Shown one piece after another: positions 9,357 through 18,655 of a stretch of DNA of 64,000 nucleotides. Under the pieces are notes generated by a model. It saw only the letters and a list, made by a program, of their open reading frames with translations. It did no database searches and was not told the DNA's origin. The translations under genes and the position numbers were made by a program. Source of the DNA: Arsenicibacter sp965247375 (GTDB lineage Bacteria > Bacteroidota > Bacteroidia > Cytophagales > Spirosomataceae); assembly GCA_965247375.1 (NCBI GenBank), contig CBDFHU010000025.1, forward strand, positions 1 to 64,000. Reading direction: 5' to 3'. Numbering within the stretch: position 1 is the stretch's first letter; each line of letters begins with the position of its first letter.

Positions 9357-10571
9357 TTAGTCGCGGACCAGATCCCCGATTAAGTGTAAAAGGACCGCTA
9401 CACTTTGACTGGCCGGGTGTCGTTGCAGAACTTTCCGCTGCAATTGACGGCCCAGTCCGGTTCGCGTTGTGTCGTCGTCGGCCAGCCAGGCAATGGAGTC
9501 AGCCATAGCTTCGATATCGAGATAGGGAACCACCACGCCGCCGTCCTGTTCGATGAGTTCGGGGGAGCCGCCGGCCTGCTCAAAACAGAGTACCGGTACG
9601 CCACAGAGCCCCGCCTCCAGCACAACCAGCGGGTAGGGGTCTTCGCGCGATGTCAGCGCCAGCATATGAAATCCCGCCATATAGCGGAGTACTTCCGGCG
9701 TGGGTTCAACAAAGTGAATGCGTTCTGCTAACCCGGCTTTCTGAACATCGAGCCATAAGTCGTCTCGGTAGCCGCCCGGTTTCATTCCGACCCAGACAAA
9801 GTGGACCGGCCGTCTGACCGGTCTGCGGCTAACCAGTTTAGCCAGTGTAACAAACAGGTCATTGCCTTTACGCCATTCGGCCAGACCACAACCGCCGACG
9901 ACGATGGCATCAGCCGGAATGCCGAGGGCCGGCAACGGGGTGGGCTGATGCCGGGCCTGCTCTACATTGCGTTGCAGGGCCGGTGTGTCGATCAGGGTAA
10001 AGAGTGTAATGCGCTTCGGATCAAACTGATGCCGGTCAACGTAATACGATGCCGTGGCTTTCGATACGGCCAGCAGGTGGTCAGTATGGGTCAGCAGGTA
10101 GTTTAATTCGTCGGGCTTTGTATAAATGCCAACCGACATTGCCAGTTCGTGGGCAAACGTAATGACCGGGAGTTTGTGCGTATGATCCGGCAGGATGTCG
10201 CCGAGCCCCAAAGCATGAAACCACCGGCTGCCGGTAACGGTATTCACCAGGATAAGATCCGTCTTGTCCAGATTCAGCGTTTGCAACAGCCGGTTCCGCC
10301 GGTGCTCCTGCTGTTTCCGGTACATCGTTTCCCAGAGACCGGCTTTGCCTAATACTTTATCAACGAGTGGATTAACAACCTGTTGTGTGTTGTGTTCCGG
10401 CCAGATGGTAACGGAAGCAATCGCCTGATAGTCTTCCAGCAGCGGCCCGCCGGCACCGAGCAGCAGGTGCAGCTGTATGCCTTCCTCTTTCAGCAAACGC
10501 ATCAGTTGCAGTAAGACCAGCTGGGCACCGGCACGGTTGGCATCATGGCCAATGAGTAAGATCGTTTTCAG
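9357..10571 (-). CDS. Glycosyltransferase family 4, probable CTG start
   Basis: The C-terminal half is a clear GT4 donor domain: 'VGGCGLAEWRKGNDLF', 'FVWVGMKPGG' and 'ALTSREDPYPLVVLEAG' with E-x7-E. The first in-frame ATG (10502) would cut away the conserved N-terminal strand. Codons upstream read 'KTILLIGHDANRAGAQL', the normal GT4 opening, and are preceded by CTG at 10571, exactly where family members have their Met; an in-frame TAA lies six codons before the first of these residues at 10591. I therefore annotate from the CTG (404 residues). A rare start codon or a point mutation are both possible. The gene ends 12 nt before the acyltransferase start. Confidence 0.78.
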   Translation of the reverse strand: MKTILLIGHDANRAGAQLVLLQLMRLLKEEGIQLHLLLGAGGPLLEDYQAIASVTIWPEHNTQQVVNPLVDKVLGKAGLWETMYRKQQEHRRNRLLQTLNLDKTDLILVNTVTGSRWFHALGLGDILPDHTHKLPVITFAHELAMSVGIYTKPDELNYLLTHTDHLLAVSKATASYYVDRHQFDPKRITLFTLIDTPALQRNVEQARHQPTPLPALGIPADAIVVGGCGLAEWRKGNDLFVTLAKLVSRRPVRRPVHFVWVGMKPGGYRDDLWLDVQKAGLAERIHFVEPTPEVLRYMAGFHMLALTSREDPYPLVVLEAGLCGVPVLCFEQAGGSPELIEQDGGVVVPYLDIEAMADSIAWLADDDTTRTGLGRQLQRKVLQRHPASQSVAVLLHLIGDLVRD

Positions 10572-10624
10572 TGTACAGGCAGGTTATTCCGTAAAAAGCT
10601 GATAAAGCGGGCGCATTACCCTGA

Positions 10625-11281
10625 TTAATAGGATTCATAACTAGGTTTCGGGAGTTTCTTGGCCGGATTGCCAATGTAAACACCCCACTCGTCCGTGTTT
10701 TTATAAATCGCAGAGGCCATCCCGACCAGCGTACCCTGAGCGATATGCGTATAATCGCGGATGGTGCTGTTTACGCCGAAGAAAGAGTACGATTCAACAA
10801 CACAATGGCCCGAAAGCACAACCTGCGACGTAAAGAAAACGTGGTCCTTAATCTGGCCATGGTGTCCGATGTGGTTACCGCTCCAGAGGACAACGTTATT
10901 GCCGATTGTGGTAAACGGCTGAATGGTATTATCTTCCAGAATAAAACAGTTGTCACCGATTTCGTTGCCGAACATCGTTACTTTAGAGCTGATGTATGAG
11001 ATGAGTTCATACCCTTTTGCTTTCGCTTCGAGGTAAACCTTTTCACGGTTACGGTTCATGTTCCGTCCCGTCATTGGTGCGAAAAACTTATATTCCTGTG
11101 GTGGAAACAGCGTCTCGACATCTTCGAACGCAACAAGCGGCAACCCTTTAAAGGAGGTTACCTCATTCAGGTATTCGCGGTTTACCGTAAAAGCGGCGAC
11201 GTCATGCTCCGAGTCGTGCGTCAGGTAAAAATGGGCTAACTCAGCCGTATCAAGTACTCCAAAAATGACAACTTTAGCCAT
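10625..11281 (-). CDS. NeuD/PglD-like sugar O- or N-acyltransferase
   Basis: The 218-residue protein has an N-terminal Rossmann-like half ('KVVIFGVLDTAELAHFYL') and a C-terminal left-handed beta-helix of hexapeptide repeats ('GDNCFILEDNTIQPFTTIG', 'NNVVLWSGNHIGHHGQI') with a conserved His that can act as catalytic base. Such enzymes acetylate amino- or keto-sugars with acetyl-CoA in the cytoplasm. It sits beside WbqC and near the DegT aminotransferase, so acetylation of a 3- or 4-amino sugar made by that enzyme is a reasonable inference. Confidence 0.84.
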   Translation of the reverse strand: MAKVVIFGVLDTAELAHFYLTHDSEHDVAAFTVNREYLNEVTSFKGLPLVAFEDVETLFPPQEYKFFAPMTGRNMNRNREKVYLEAKAKGYELISYISSKVTMFGNEIGDNCFILEDNTIQPFTTIGNNVVLWSGNHIGHHGQIKDHVFFTSQVVLSGHCVVESYSFFGVNSTIRDYTHIAQGTLVGMASAIYKNTDEWGVYIGNPAKKLPKPSYESY

Positions 11282-11340
11282 GGTTGATTCGTGAATGGTT
11301 CGTTCCGGCGGATTGTTGCGCAGCCGGACAGAACACCGGG

Positions 11341-12042
11341 TTAAATTAAATCGTATTCGTTGAGCATTAAGCGGATGCTGTCAACATCGTTATTCATCAG
11401 TATATCGAGCATTGACAGCCAGGGCATAAATTCCTGACGGTTCAACTGCGGATAGACAACCTTCCGCGACTGTATAAAACTGAGCTGAATGGATTCCTGC
11501 GCAAACCGTTCCTTATCGTACAGTTCCATGCCCCCGACCGGGTTGATGTAATGCGTCGTTTTTTCCTGGAGGCAAATATCCAGAATACGATCCTGTGCTT
11601 TCAGATGATCGTTCCGGTATACAGCAGACGACTGAACCACCTCGGTAGTAATGCCAAGGTACCGGTTCAATTCCAGAAGGCCGGGGTAAATCAGCTCAGC
11701 GATTGTACCAGCCGTAAAATTGATAATTTTTTCGAGCATCGGATATACCGTTCCATAATAGGGCGCCTTCCGGTAGCTCTGTTCGATTGTTTTCAGCAGT
11801 TTACCACGCCATTTCGGGTCGTTGCTCAGCTCAATCTCATTGATTTTTTTGTTCTGGCTGGCTTCTTTCAGCGGAATGGTAAACATAAATTCCTGACCAT
11901 TTACCAGCATCCGGTTGCGGTTAATCCAGCCCCGGTTGATAAAGGCAACATCGTCATACAGGACAAACTTGTCGACTGCATGCATGAGCTGCATATACCC
12001 GATATACGGGAGGAAATAGGGCTGCATGATGGCTAGTTTCAC
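11341..12042 (-). CDS. WbqC family protein
   Basis: The 233-residue protein opens with 'AIMQPYFLPYIGYMQL' and continues 'VDKFVLYDDVAFINRGWINR', the signature of the WbqC family (Pfam WbqC). Members occur in O-antigen clusters next to aminotransferase and acyltransferase genes and are thought to help make modified amino sugars, though the reaction is not well defined. Here it is flanked by the NeuD-like gene downstream and the GT-C gene upstream, the usual context. No signal peptide or membrane segment is present. Confidence 0.9.
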   Translation of the reverse strand: MKLAIMQPYFLPYIGYMQLMHAVDKFVLYDDVAFINRGWINRNRMLVNGQEFMFTIPLKEASQNKKINEIELSNDPKWRGKLLKTIEQSYRKAPYYGTVYPMLEKIINFTAGTIAELIYPGLLELNRYLGITTEVVQSSAVYRNDHLKAQDRILDICLQEKTTHYINPVGGMELYDKERFAQESIQLSFIQSRKVVYPQLNRQEFMPWLSMLDILMNNDVDSIRLMLNEYDLI

Positions 12043-12049
12043 CGGCGTA

Positions 12050-14191
12050 TTACTTTAATTTTCGCAGATAATAATCTTCACCGGGGACAACAATACCATC
12101 GGCTTCGGTCATGGTTGTATCGGTGCCTAAACGGATGTCTCCCGGCTGGGGCTTAATGACACTTTTGGCAAAGAAGAGGTAATCGGCTTCTTTCGGAATC
12201 GGTTGTACCCCGCGCTCAAACGGGTTGATTGCAATCAGCCGGCGGGTAAGGTCCTTGCCGTAAAGCGGATATTCGTAGTCGTCGTTAATGGTGCCCAGGG
12301 CTACGGTAGCATTCTCCGGTACGAGTTCATCAAAGCGTTTGTACGGACGGTAAATATCCGGACGACCCAGCGTCAGCACCCGCATCCGGTCGGCTTCGAA
12401 TACCGACGGAATATCGCGCCCGTCCGGCGTATGCCAGCTGAACGGCAGGGCACGGGTATTGTAAAACACGCACAGCAGTGCCGAAATGCAACCGCCGGCA
12501 AGTACCATACCCACATACCCCTTCCATAGCCAACGACCGGGCCGGTCGACGGACAGGCTGGTATTGCAGAACAGCAGGGCCAGCATCGGAATACCAAACA
12601 AGCCGGTTTCAATAAAATAACGGCCTTTAAACGGGTCATAGGGAGCCGAGTAGGAAAGGGCCGCAAAATGGAGCAGTAACGCAACGGCGAGGTAAGCGTG
12701 TGGCGTTGAACGGGCTACCGGAATACCGATGATACCCAGCAAAACGAGGAAGAGAAGCGGAAAAATAAGCCCGAAGCCAATGATGCCCCAGTACGGGTTG
12801 GCATTGTAGAAGATAAAGCGGCGGTCAAACGAAAACGGCTGAATCGAAAAATCGGTTTCTTCATCCAGCCGCATACGGAGCTTGTCTTCCAGAAACACCA
12901 GCGGTTTCCGCATCTCATGATTCAGGACAACGCCTGTTTCGATGTTCCGGATACCATCCAGATTGACATGGTCGTAACCATAGCGCACTACATTCCTTGA
13001 GCCTTGCTCGAGCAGGTTACGCAGGGAGCCCGCCCGTTCGACCGACTGGTGTTTAAGGGCCGTTGGCGGTCCGATCGGGTGGCCGAATACCTCAATGTTT
13101 TTCAGATAGCCTGTCGGGAATGTCCAGAGACACATGGCCATAATGATGGCAATACCCAGCCGGAGAGTCCGGCCAAGGAAAATACTAAAGCCCGGGGCCA
13201 GAAAAACCGTATAGATCATAATGACAAATACCGAAGGCAGGAGGAGGGCAAACGTAATTTTATGGCCGAAAGCAATGGCAAAGGCCATCGCGGTCAGGTA
13301 CAGATAGCGGTTGTCTCCGGTTTGCCGGAAGGTGAACAACATGTACAGGATCACGCTCAGATACGCCGTCAGGACAATATCTGTTTCGGTCGTGATGGCC
13401 TGCATGAGAAAGTCAGGCAGCAGGGCATACCCGAGCGCACACAGGATGCTGGCCGACAACCGGCCGTTGGTAATGCGCTGGACAATGCCGAACACCGAGA
13501 CAATCGCCATCCAGTATGAGAGATGATGAATGAGCTTGAAGCCGTTTTCGAAATGTCCGGTAATCAGGTAGCCGTAAATCTGCAGGGTACAGACACTTTT
13601 GGGATAAGTATCGATGTTCCAGTTAGTTCCTCCGAAATGGCGCATTGACCCCCGCTGAATATACTGTACCACCCGGTTGAGGTGGCCGGTCATACTGTCC
13701 CATTCATTGGGGGCTGTAAATACGACCAGAATGAGGTTCATGACGGCAATCACCCCGAGCGTCAGAAACAGCATGCCGAAAATAACTTTCGGAAATGTAT
13801 CCAGCGCACGGTACCAGCGGATCAGCTGACGACGCCGTTCACGGATCAGCAGGGTCGGTGAGAACGGTGTGTGTGTCTGTTCCGGACTGCTTTTGACCGT
13901 CAGAAAATGGAGCCCTCGGCCAAAGAGTGTTGCTGTAAAGAAAACAGAAATAGCCCATACCGGTGTATGAGCAGTCTGGTAAAGGGCTGATAAGACAAAC
14001 CCGGTGAATATGACACTTCCGGCAAAGAGCAGAAATGAGGTAATCATCCATTCGCTCAGCGAACGGCGGGTAATGCGCGAAGCAAGGTACCCGACATACG
14101 CAACGAACAGCACAAATGTCAGCAGATAGATAACTGTCATGGTAAGAATCAATGGCAAAGGCAGAAACCGCGCAGGCGGTGAGGCCGGCAC
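12050..14191 (-). CDS. GT-C type polytopic membrane glycosyltransferase
   Basis: The 713-residue protein has some dozen hydrophobic segments in its first 570 residues and a soluble C-terminal part. A first periplasmic loop with 'NEWDSMTGHLNRVVQYIQ' has the acidic residues expected of GT-C enzymes (GT39/ArnT-like), which use polyprenyl-phosphate sugars outside the membrane. It would decorate the glycan or lipid after transfer across the membrane. An alternative start at 14140 begins right at the first helix and is equally plausible. The gene lies 11 nt downstream of the aminotransferase gene in the operon. Confidence 0.75.
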   Translation of the reverse strand: MPASPPARFLPLPLILTMTVIYLLTFVLFVAYVGYLASRITRRSLSEWMITSFLLFAGSVIFTGFVLSALYQTAHTPVWAISVFFTATLFGRGLHFLTVKSSPEQTHTPFSPTLLIRERRRQLIRWYRALDTFPKVIFGMLFLTLGVIAVMNLILVVFTAPNEWDSMTGHLNRVVQYIQRGSMRHFGGTNWNIDTYPKSVCTLQIYGYLITGHFENGFKLIHHLSYWMAIVSVFGIVQRITNGRLSASILCALGYALLPDFLMQAITTETDIVLTAYLSVILYMLFTFRQTGDNRYLYLTAMAFAIAFGHKITFALLLPSVFVIMIYTVFLAPGFSIFLGRTLRLGIAIIMAMCLWTFPTGYLKNIEVFGHPIGPPTALKHQSVERAGSLRNLLEQGSRNVVRYGYDHVNLDGIRNIETGVVLNHEMRKPLVFLEDKLRMRLDEETDFSIQPFSFDRRFIFYNANPYWGIIGFGLIFPLLFLVLLGIIGIPVARSTPHAYLAVALLLHFAALSYSAPYDPFKGRYFIETGLFGIPMLALLFCNTSLSVDRPGRWLWKGYVGMVLAGGCISALLCVFYNTRALPFSWHTPDGRDIPSVFEADRMRVLTLGRPDIYRPYKRFDELVPENATVALGTINDDYEYPLYGKDLTRRLIAINPFERGVQPIPKEADYLFFAKSVIKPQPGDIRLGTDTTMTEADGIVVPGEDYYLRKLK

Positions 14192-14202
14192 CGTTCCGTC
14201 GC

Positions 14203-15306
14203 CTATTGCTTACTGTCTAATGCCAGATTGGATTGAGTAACGTTATTGATGATCCCGCAGATACGCTGAACATCGGCCTCCGGCAGACCCGGATACAGGG
14301 GCAGGCACAGCACGCGGAGGGCTATATCTTCCGACACCGGGCAGGATTGCTTAACGGGTACATAAGGCAGTGTATTCAGCGACGGATAGAAGTAGCGGCG
14401 CGGGAAAATCTCTTCCTTATTCAGCGCTTCACGTACTTCCTGCAACAGGGCTTCTGACTCCAGCACAACCGGGTAATAGGCATAGTTGTACCCTACGGAC
14501 GGATGCAGCTCCGGGCGGGTCATCAGGCTAAAATCCAGTGTGCTGTTATACAGGTCGGTTACCTCTTTCCGGGCGGCAATCAGCTCCGGAACTTTCGGCA
14601 GCACGCAGAGCCCCATGGCTGCATGAATTTCCGAATTTTTGGCATTGATACCAATGCTGTAATAATCGTCGTTGCGGTGACCGAAGCTACGGTATAACCC
14701 CAGTTTTTCGGCCATTTCATCGCTGTCTGTTACAATGCAGCCTCCTTCGGCCGTATGAAATACCTTGGTCGCATGGAAACTACAGGTCGCCAGATCGCCG
14801 TAACTCATCAGCGATTTCCCGTTGTAAGTGGCTCCGAACGTATGGGCGGCATCGTAGATAACCTTCAGATTATATTGTTCGGCAATTTCCTGAATGCGTT
14901 CGATCTGGCAGGCATTACCGTATACGTGGGTGGCCAGAATGGCCTGTGTTTTCTCCGTAATCAGCGGAATGATTTTTTCCGGATCAATGGAATAATCTTC
15001 CGGCCGGATGTCGGCGAAAACAGGGGTACAGTTCTCCCACATGATAGCCGTTGTCGTCGCGCAGTATGAAAATGGTGTCGTAATCACCTCACCGGTAATA
15101 TTGAGCGCTTTCAAAGCCATCTGGAGCACAACTGTTCCATTGGTGCAAAACTTTACATGTTTTACACCGAGAAACTCGCTCAGCTTAGCTTCGAGCTCGC
15201 GGGCAAGGGGGCCGTCATTAGTTAATTGTGTACGATCCCAGATCCCTTTCAGGTATCCGGTAAACTCCTCTAAATCGGGCAGATAAGACTTGGTAACGTT
15301 AATCAT
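14203..15306 (-). CDS. DegT/DnrJ/EryC1/StrS aminotransferase
   Basis: The 367-residue protein is a PLP-dependent sugar aminotransferase. 'VIYDAAHTFGATYNGKS' holds Asp152, which pairs with the PLP ring nitrogen, and 'SFHATKVFHTAEGG' holds Lys181, the Schiff-base lysine. Enzymes of this group turn NDP-keto-sugars into amino sugars with glutamate. Nearby NeuD-like and WbqC genes suggest a dTDP-Fuc3NAc- or Qui-type pathway, but no dehydratase or ketoisomerase gene is present in the window, so the substrate must come from elsewhere. Confidence 0.9.
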   Translation of the reverse strand: MINVTKSYLPDLEEFTGYLKGIWDRTQLTNDGPLARELEAKLSEFLGVKHVKFCTNGTVVLQMALKALNITGEVITTPFSYCATTTAIMWENCTPVFADIRPEDYSIDPEKIIPLITEKTQAILATHVYGNACQIERIQEIAEQYNLKVIYDAAHTFGATYNGKSLMSYGDLATCSFHATKVFHTAEGGCIVTDSDEMAEKLGLYRSFGHRNDDYYSIGINAKNSEIHAAMGLCVLPKVPELIAARKEVTDLYNSTLDFSLMTRPELHPSVGYNYAYYPVVLESEALLQEVREALNKEEIFPRRYFYPSLNTLPYVPVKQSCPVSEDIALRVLCLPLYPGLPEADVQRICGIINNVTQSNLALDSKQ

Positions 15307-15355
15307 AATGCGTAGTTGCGTCGAAAAAGCCGGGCCTCCTGTTGTGGCGCTCAGC

Positions 15356-16621
15356 TTATTTTATAGGTACACCCTGCTCCAGGGTTTGCATGACAAACGG
15401 AAACTGAGGGCGGACATAGCCCGGCCATTTACCATACCAGGCAATGCCTTCCCGATAGTCCTCAATGTCAAAAGTAATTCCCTCCTCCATATTGAACAAG
15501 GGAGTTACTGTATCTTTAACAATCATGACGGAAATTGTATACGAGCCGTCATTCAGGAAATAGCCGGGGATTTCACATTCGCCGGCCAGCAGTCCTTTGC
15601 TGTAGCTTCTTGATTGAGTACCGACGTTAAAAATACATTCGCCTGTCAGAGAGTTCAGGTGCAGGCTGAGGTTGAGTTTGGCCTCTTCCATCATATTCCA
15701 GAACTCAAAACGGAGGCGCATGGGTGTGCGTACGTCAATATGCGTCTGACCTTCCCGCATTTCCGGAATCAGCTCAATCCGGCGTATCCGGACTTTATCG
15801 TTACCCGGCGCTTCTTCAGGCGTTTCCCACTGCCGCACAAGTTTTGTTTTCGATACCTTGCTGAGGTAATTCCCGATCACCTGATTGGTTTCGCCGTCTT
15901 CCAGCAACCGGCCTTTTTCAAAATACAGCGCTTTGTTGCACAGGGCCTGAACAGCCGTCAGGTTATGGCTGACAAACAGAATGGTCCGTCCGCTGGCCGA
16001 GTTATCCCGCATCTTGCCGAGACTCTTTTTCTGGAATTCGGCATCACCGACGGCCAGAACTTCATCCACGATCATGATTTCGGGGTCGAGGTGGGCCGAA
16101 ATGGCAAACCCGAGCCTAACGTACATACCTGATGAATAGCGTTTTACCGGTGTATCCAGAAATTTCTCGACGCCGGCAAAGTCAACAATGGCATCGAACT
16201 GTTTCTTTATTTCCGTCCGGCTCATGCCGAGCAGCGACCCGTTGAGGAATATGTTTTCGCGGCCGGTCAGCTCAGGGTGGAAACCGGTTCCTACTTCCAG
16301 CAAACTGGCCACACGACCTTTGATCCGGACAGATCCACTGGTGGGTTCAATGATTTTACTCAGGATTTTCAGGAGCGTCGATTTCCCGGCACCGTTATGG
16401 CCGACGATCCCGACACGGTCGCCCTGGTTTATGCTGAAGCTTACATCCTGCAGGGCCCAGAACTCCTCGTGCTCCAGTCCGCCGTCAGCAGTATCTTTTT
16501 TCCGGCCAAACAGGCTTTTTACATTCTCCGCCAGCATATCCCGGAGGGTAGTGCCGCCTTTGCCTTTTTTATGGTCAATTATGTAGCGTTTACTGATATT
16601 GTCGACAGTGATTACAGACAT
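15356..16621 (-). CDS. wzt: Polysaccharide ABC exporter ATPase, Wzt-type with C-terminal extension
   Basis: Residues 1-245 form an ABC ATPase: Walker A 'GHNGAGKST' at 74-82, signature 'SSGMY' at 163-167, Walker B 'MIVDEVLAVGD' around 183-193 and the switch His219. The last 175 residues form a beta-rich extension like the Wzt carbohydrate-binding domain, which recognises the capped non-reducing end of an O-polysaccharide before export. The gene follows its permease by 6 nt. The extension distinguishes it from short KpsT-type capsule ATPases, so export of a terminally marked chain is inferred. Confidence 0.92.
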   Translation of the reverse strand: MSVITVDNISKRYIIDHKKGKGGTTLRDMLAENVKSLFGRKKDTADGGLEHEEFWALQDVSFSINQGDRVGIVGHNGAGKSTLLKILSKIIEPTSGSVRIKGRVASLLEVGTGFHPELTGRENIFLNGSLLGMSRTEIKKQFDAIVDFAGVEKFLDTPVKRYSSGMYVRLGFAISAHLDPEIMIVDEVLAVGDAEFQKKSLGKMRDNSASGRTILFVSHNLTAVQALCNKALYFEKGRLLEDGETNQVIGNYLSKVSKTKLVRQWETPEEAPGNDKVRIRRIELIPEMREGQTHIDVRTPMRLRFEFWNMMEEAKLNLSLHLNSLTGECIFNVGTQSRSYSKGLLAGECEIPGYFLNDGSYTISVMIVKDTVTPLFNMEEGITFDIEDYREGIAWYGKWPGYVRPQFPFVMQTLEQGVPIK

Positions 16622-16627
16622 GAGCTC

Positions 16628-17464
16628 CTAGATATCGTCTACAAACGTATTCTCACGCTTCCGGAAGAAGGTCAGTGAGAAAGACAAAAATAACACAATT
16701 GTAATGATTGATGTGATCAGACTTTGCGGGTTGAAGTAAGCCTGTTCCCCTAACAGGGCCCAGCGGAAGCCGTCAATGATGCCGACCATCGGGTTATACC
16801 AGTAAATGGGCGCCCACCAGTCCTGCGAATTAGCCACGAGCCGGCTACTGTAGGCAATCGGGCAAATGTAAAAGCCGATCTGAACGATAAACGGGATCAG
16901 CTGGGCAATATCCCGGAACCGTACGTTGACAACGGCAAAGAACAGCCCGAAGGCAAACGACGCCAGCAGGGCCAGCAGAATAAATGCCGGCAGCAGCAGA
17001 ATGTGCCAGTCGGGAACGAACTTATACCATACAGCGATAACGATATACAGCCCCAACGAAACCAGAAAGTCGATAAAACTAACGGCAATCGAACTCATCG
17101 GCATGATCAGCCGCGGGAAATACACCTTCGTGACCAGATTTGAGTTTAGGGTCACGCTGTTGCTGATCTGTGTGAATGAGGTGGAGAAAAATGTCCAGAC
17201 GGTAATACCCGCAAGAACCATTAAAGGATACGGAACGCCCGGATCAGCCGGTAATTTGGCGATTTTGCTGAAGACAAACACCATAATCAGCATGGTAGTC
17301 AGGGGCCGGATAAGTCCCCAGGCAGTGCCTAATGCCGTTTGTTTGTAACGAACCGAAACATCGCGCATGGAGAGAATATAAAGTAATTCCCGGTTGCGCC
17401 ATAAGTCTCGCCAGTAATGCCGTTCTGCCCGGCCGGATTGTATCAGTACTTCCTCGGATTTCAT
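16628..17464 (-). CDS. wzm: Polysaccharide ABC-2 type permease (Wzm/KpsM-like)
   Basis: The 278-residue protein has six hydrophobic segments and the ABC-2 pattern 'ELLYILSMRDVSVRYKQT' before the first helix, with 'GLIRPLTTMLIMVFVF' in it. It is the inner-membrane channel through which the undecaprenyl-linked polysaccharide leaves the cytoplasm, powered by the ATPase encoded 6 nt downstream. An 83-nt gap separates it from the co-polymerase gene upstream. Length and topology are normal for the family. Confidence 0.92.
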   Translation of the reverse strand: MKSEEVLIQSGRAERHYWRDLWRNRELLYILSMRDVSVRYKQTALGTAWGLIRPLTTMLIMVFVFSKIAKLPADPGVPYPLMVLAGITVWTFFSTSFTQISNSVTLNSNLVTKVYFPRLIMPMSSIAVSFIDFLVSLGLYIVIAVWYKFVPDWHILLLPAFILLALLASFAFGLFFAVVNVRFRDIAQLIPFIVQIGFYICPIAYSSRLVANSQDWWAPIYWYNPMVGIIDGFRWALLGEQAYFNPQSLITSIITIVLFLSFSLTFFRKRENTFVDDI

Positions 17465-17547
17465 GATTAGTGGTTGCGTATTTGCAAAAGTTGGTCAGTA
17501 GTGAACAAACTGTCTACCACTGACCAACCCCGTAAACGTAAGCTATT

Positions 17548-18654
17548 TTAGGCTTCGCGCATGACCGAAATATAGGTCTCGCGGAAGAAAACAATCAATA
17601 AACTAAGTATCAAACCTAACACCAAACCGGCCTGCATCGCAATAGACGTACGCACTTCTTTATACAACGGTAAATAGACCGGCGAGATTTCGGTGAATAA
17701 AGGAGCCTCCTTAATCATCGATAAGTGCATATTTTCAGCTTGTTGCACCGCTGCATAATATTGCGTCGACAGGAATGTAGAGTTACGCGACAAACGGGTT
17801 TCCTCGATCTTTCCGGAAGCTACTACCATCTGTTGGTTTTGATCTAAGGTGCGGGCCAGACGGTTTTCATTGCCTGTAAGCAGGCGGTAAAGCGAGTCAC
17901 GACGTTCTTCCAGTAAAGCCAGTACTTCAATGCTCTTCTTATTCTGCTTCTGGCGGTAATCTTCTTCAATTGTTTCGAGGTGGGTTTCGATGAACACCTT
18001 TGTGAGCATTTCATCCTGCATACCCCCCCAAAGTTCCATGAACGACGATTTCCGTTCCGGTTGCTGTACGCTGATTTCACCCTTTACGCGGGTATAAATC
18101 TGCGACATAGCGTTGATCTCCTGTTTGTTATACTCAGAGACCTTTTTAGCCCGGTCGAAGTAAAAGCTGCGTAGGCTGTCGTCTTTCTCCCATTCCTTGT
18201 CGCGGATACCACTGTGCCGGATGTAATAATTGACGAGCAACGTGTCTTTCCCGTTGATTTTAACGGTTTTCATCAGCGTTTTCTCCACAACGGGCCGCGA
18301 CAGCGCATAAATCATGAAGTTGTCCCCCACAAAAATACTGGCCTCCGGGGCGCTGCCGCCCAGACCAAAGGCACTGGCCAGCGCACCGAGTTCGCCCATG
18401 CCGCCGCCACTGCTGCCACCGCCCAGGTTAAAGGTAATGGTCGCGTTATAAATCGGCTTCCGTTCCTCTGAAATATCGATAAACTTACCGATGGCTGCTC
18501 CAATGATCGTAAAGGCCAGCATCAGCTTCCAGTAGCGTTTAAAGACGTCTTTCAGGCTGAAAATGCGCAGTATTACTGCTTTGGGCGATAACTGATCCGG
18601 TGGAAGCGGACGTTCTACGGTCCTTGGAATGTTATTTTTATTGATGCTTTCCAT
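17548..18654 (-). CDS. Wzz/KpsE-like polysaccharide co-polymerase
   Basis: The 368-residue protein has a transmembrane helix near residues 43-60, a Gly-rich loop ('GGGSSGGGMGELGAL'), a long alpha-helical, coiled-coil periplasmic part (about 165-310) and a second helix at 335-358. This two-helix plan without a tyrosine kinase domain matches PCP proteins such as KpsE that bridge the exporter and the outer-membrane channel. The gene starts one base after the stop of the SLBB export gene. Regulation of chain length or assembly of the export complex is the likely role. Confidence 0.86.
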   Translation of the reverse strand: MESINKNNIPRTVERPLPPDQLSPKAVILRIFSLKDVFKRYWKLMLAFTIIGAAIGKFIDISEERKPIYNATITFNLGGGSSGGGMGELGALASAFGLGGSAPEASIFVGDNFMIYALSRPVVEKTLMKTVKINGKDTLLVNYYIRHSGIRDKEWEKDDSLRSFYFDRAKKVSEYNKQEINAMSQIYTRVKGEISVQQPERKSSFMELWGGMQDEMLTKVFIETHLETIEEDYRQKQNKKSIEVLALLEERRDSLYRLLTGNENRLARTLDQNQQMVVASGKIEETRLSRNSTFLSTQYYAAVQQAENMHLSMIKEAPLFTEISPVYLPLYKEVRTSIAMQAGLVLGLILSLLIVFFRETYISVMREA

Positions 18655-18655
18655 A

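Noticed and set aside
13004..13519. 171-codon plus-strand frame within the GT-C gene
   Set aside because: It is antisense to a well-supported membrane protein and is full of Gln, Arg and His with no domain pattern.
15614..16132. 172-codon plus-strand frame antisense to wzt
   Set aside because: The wzt gene on the other strand has all ABC motifs; the antisense frame shows none.
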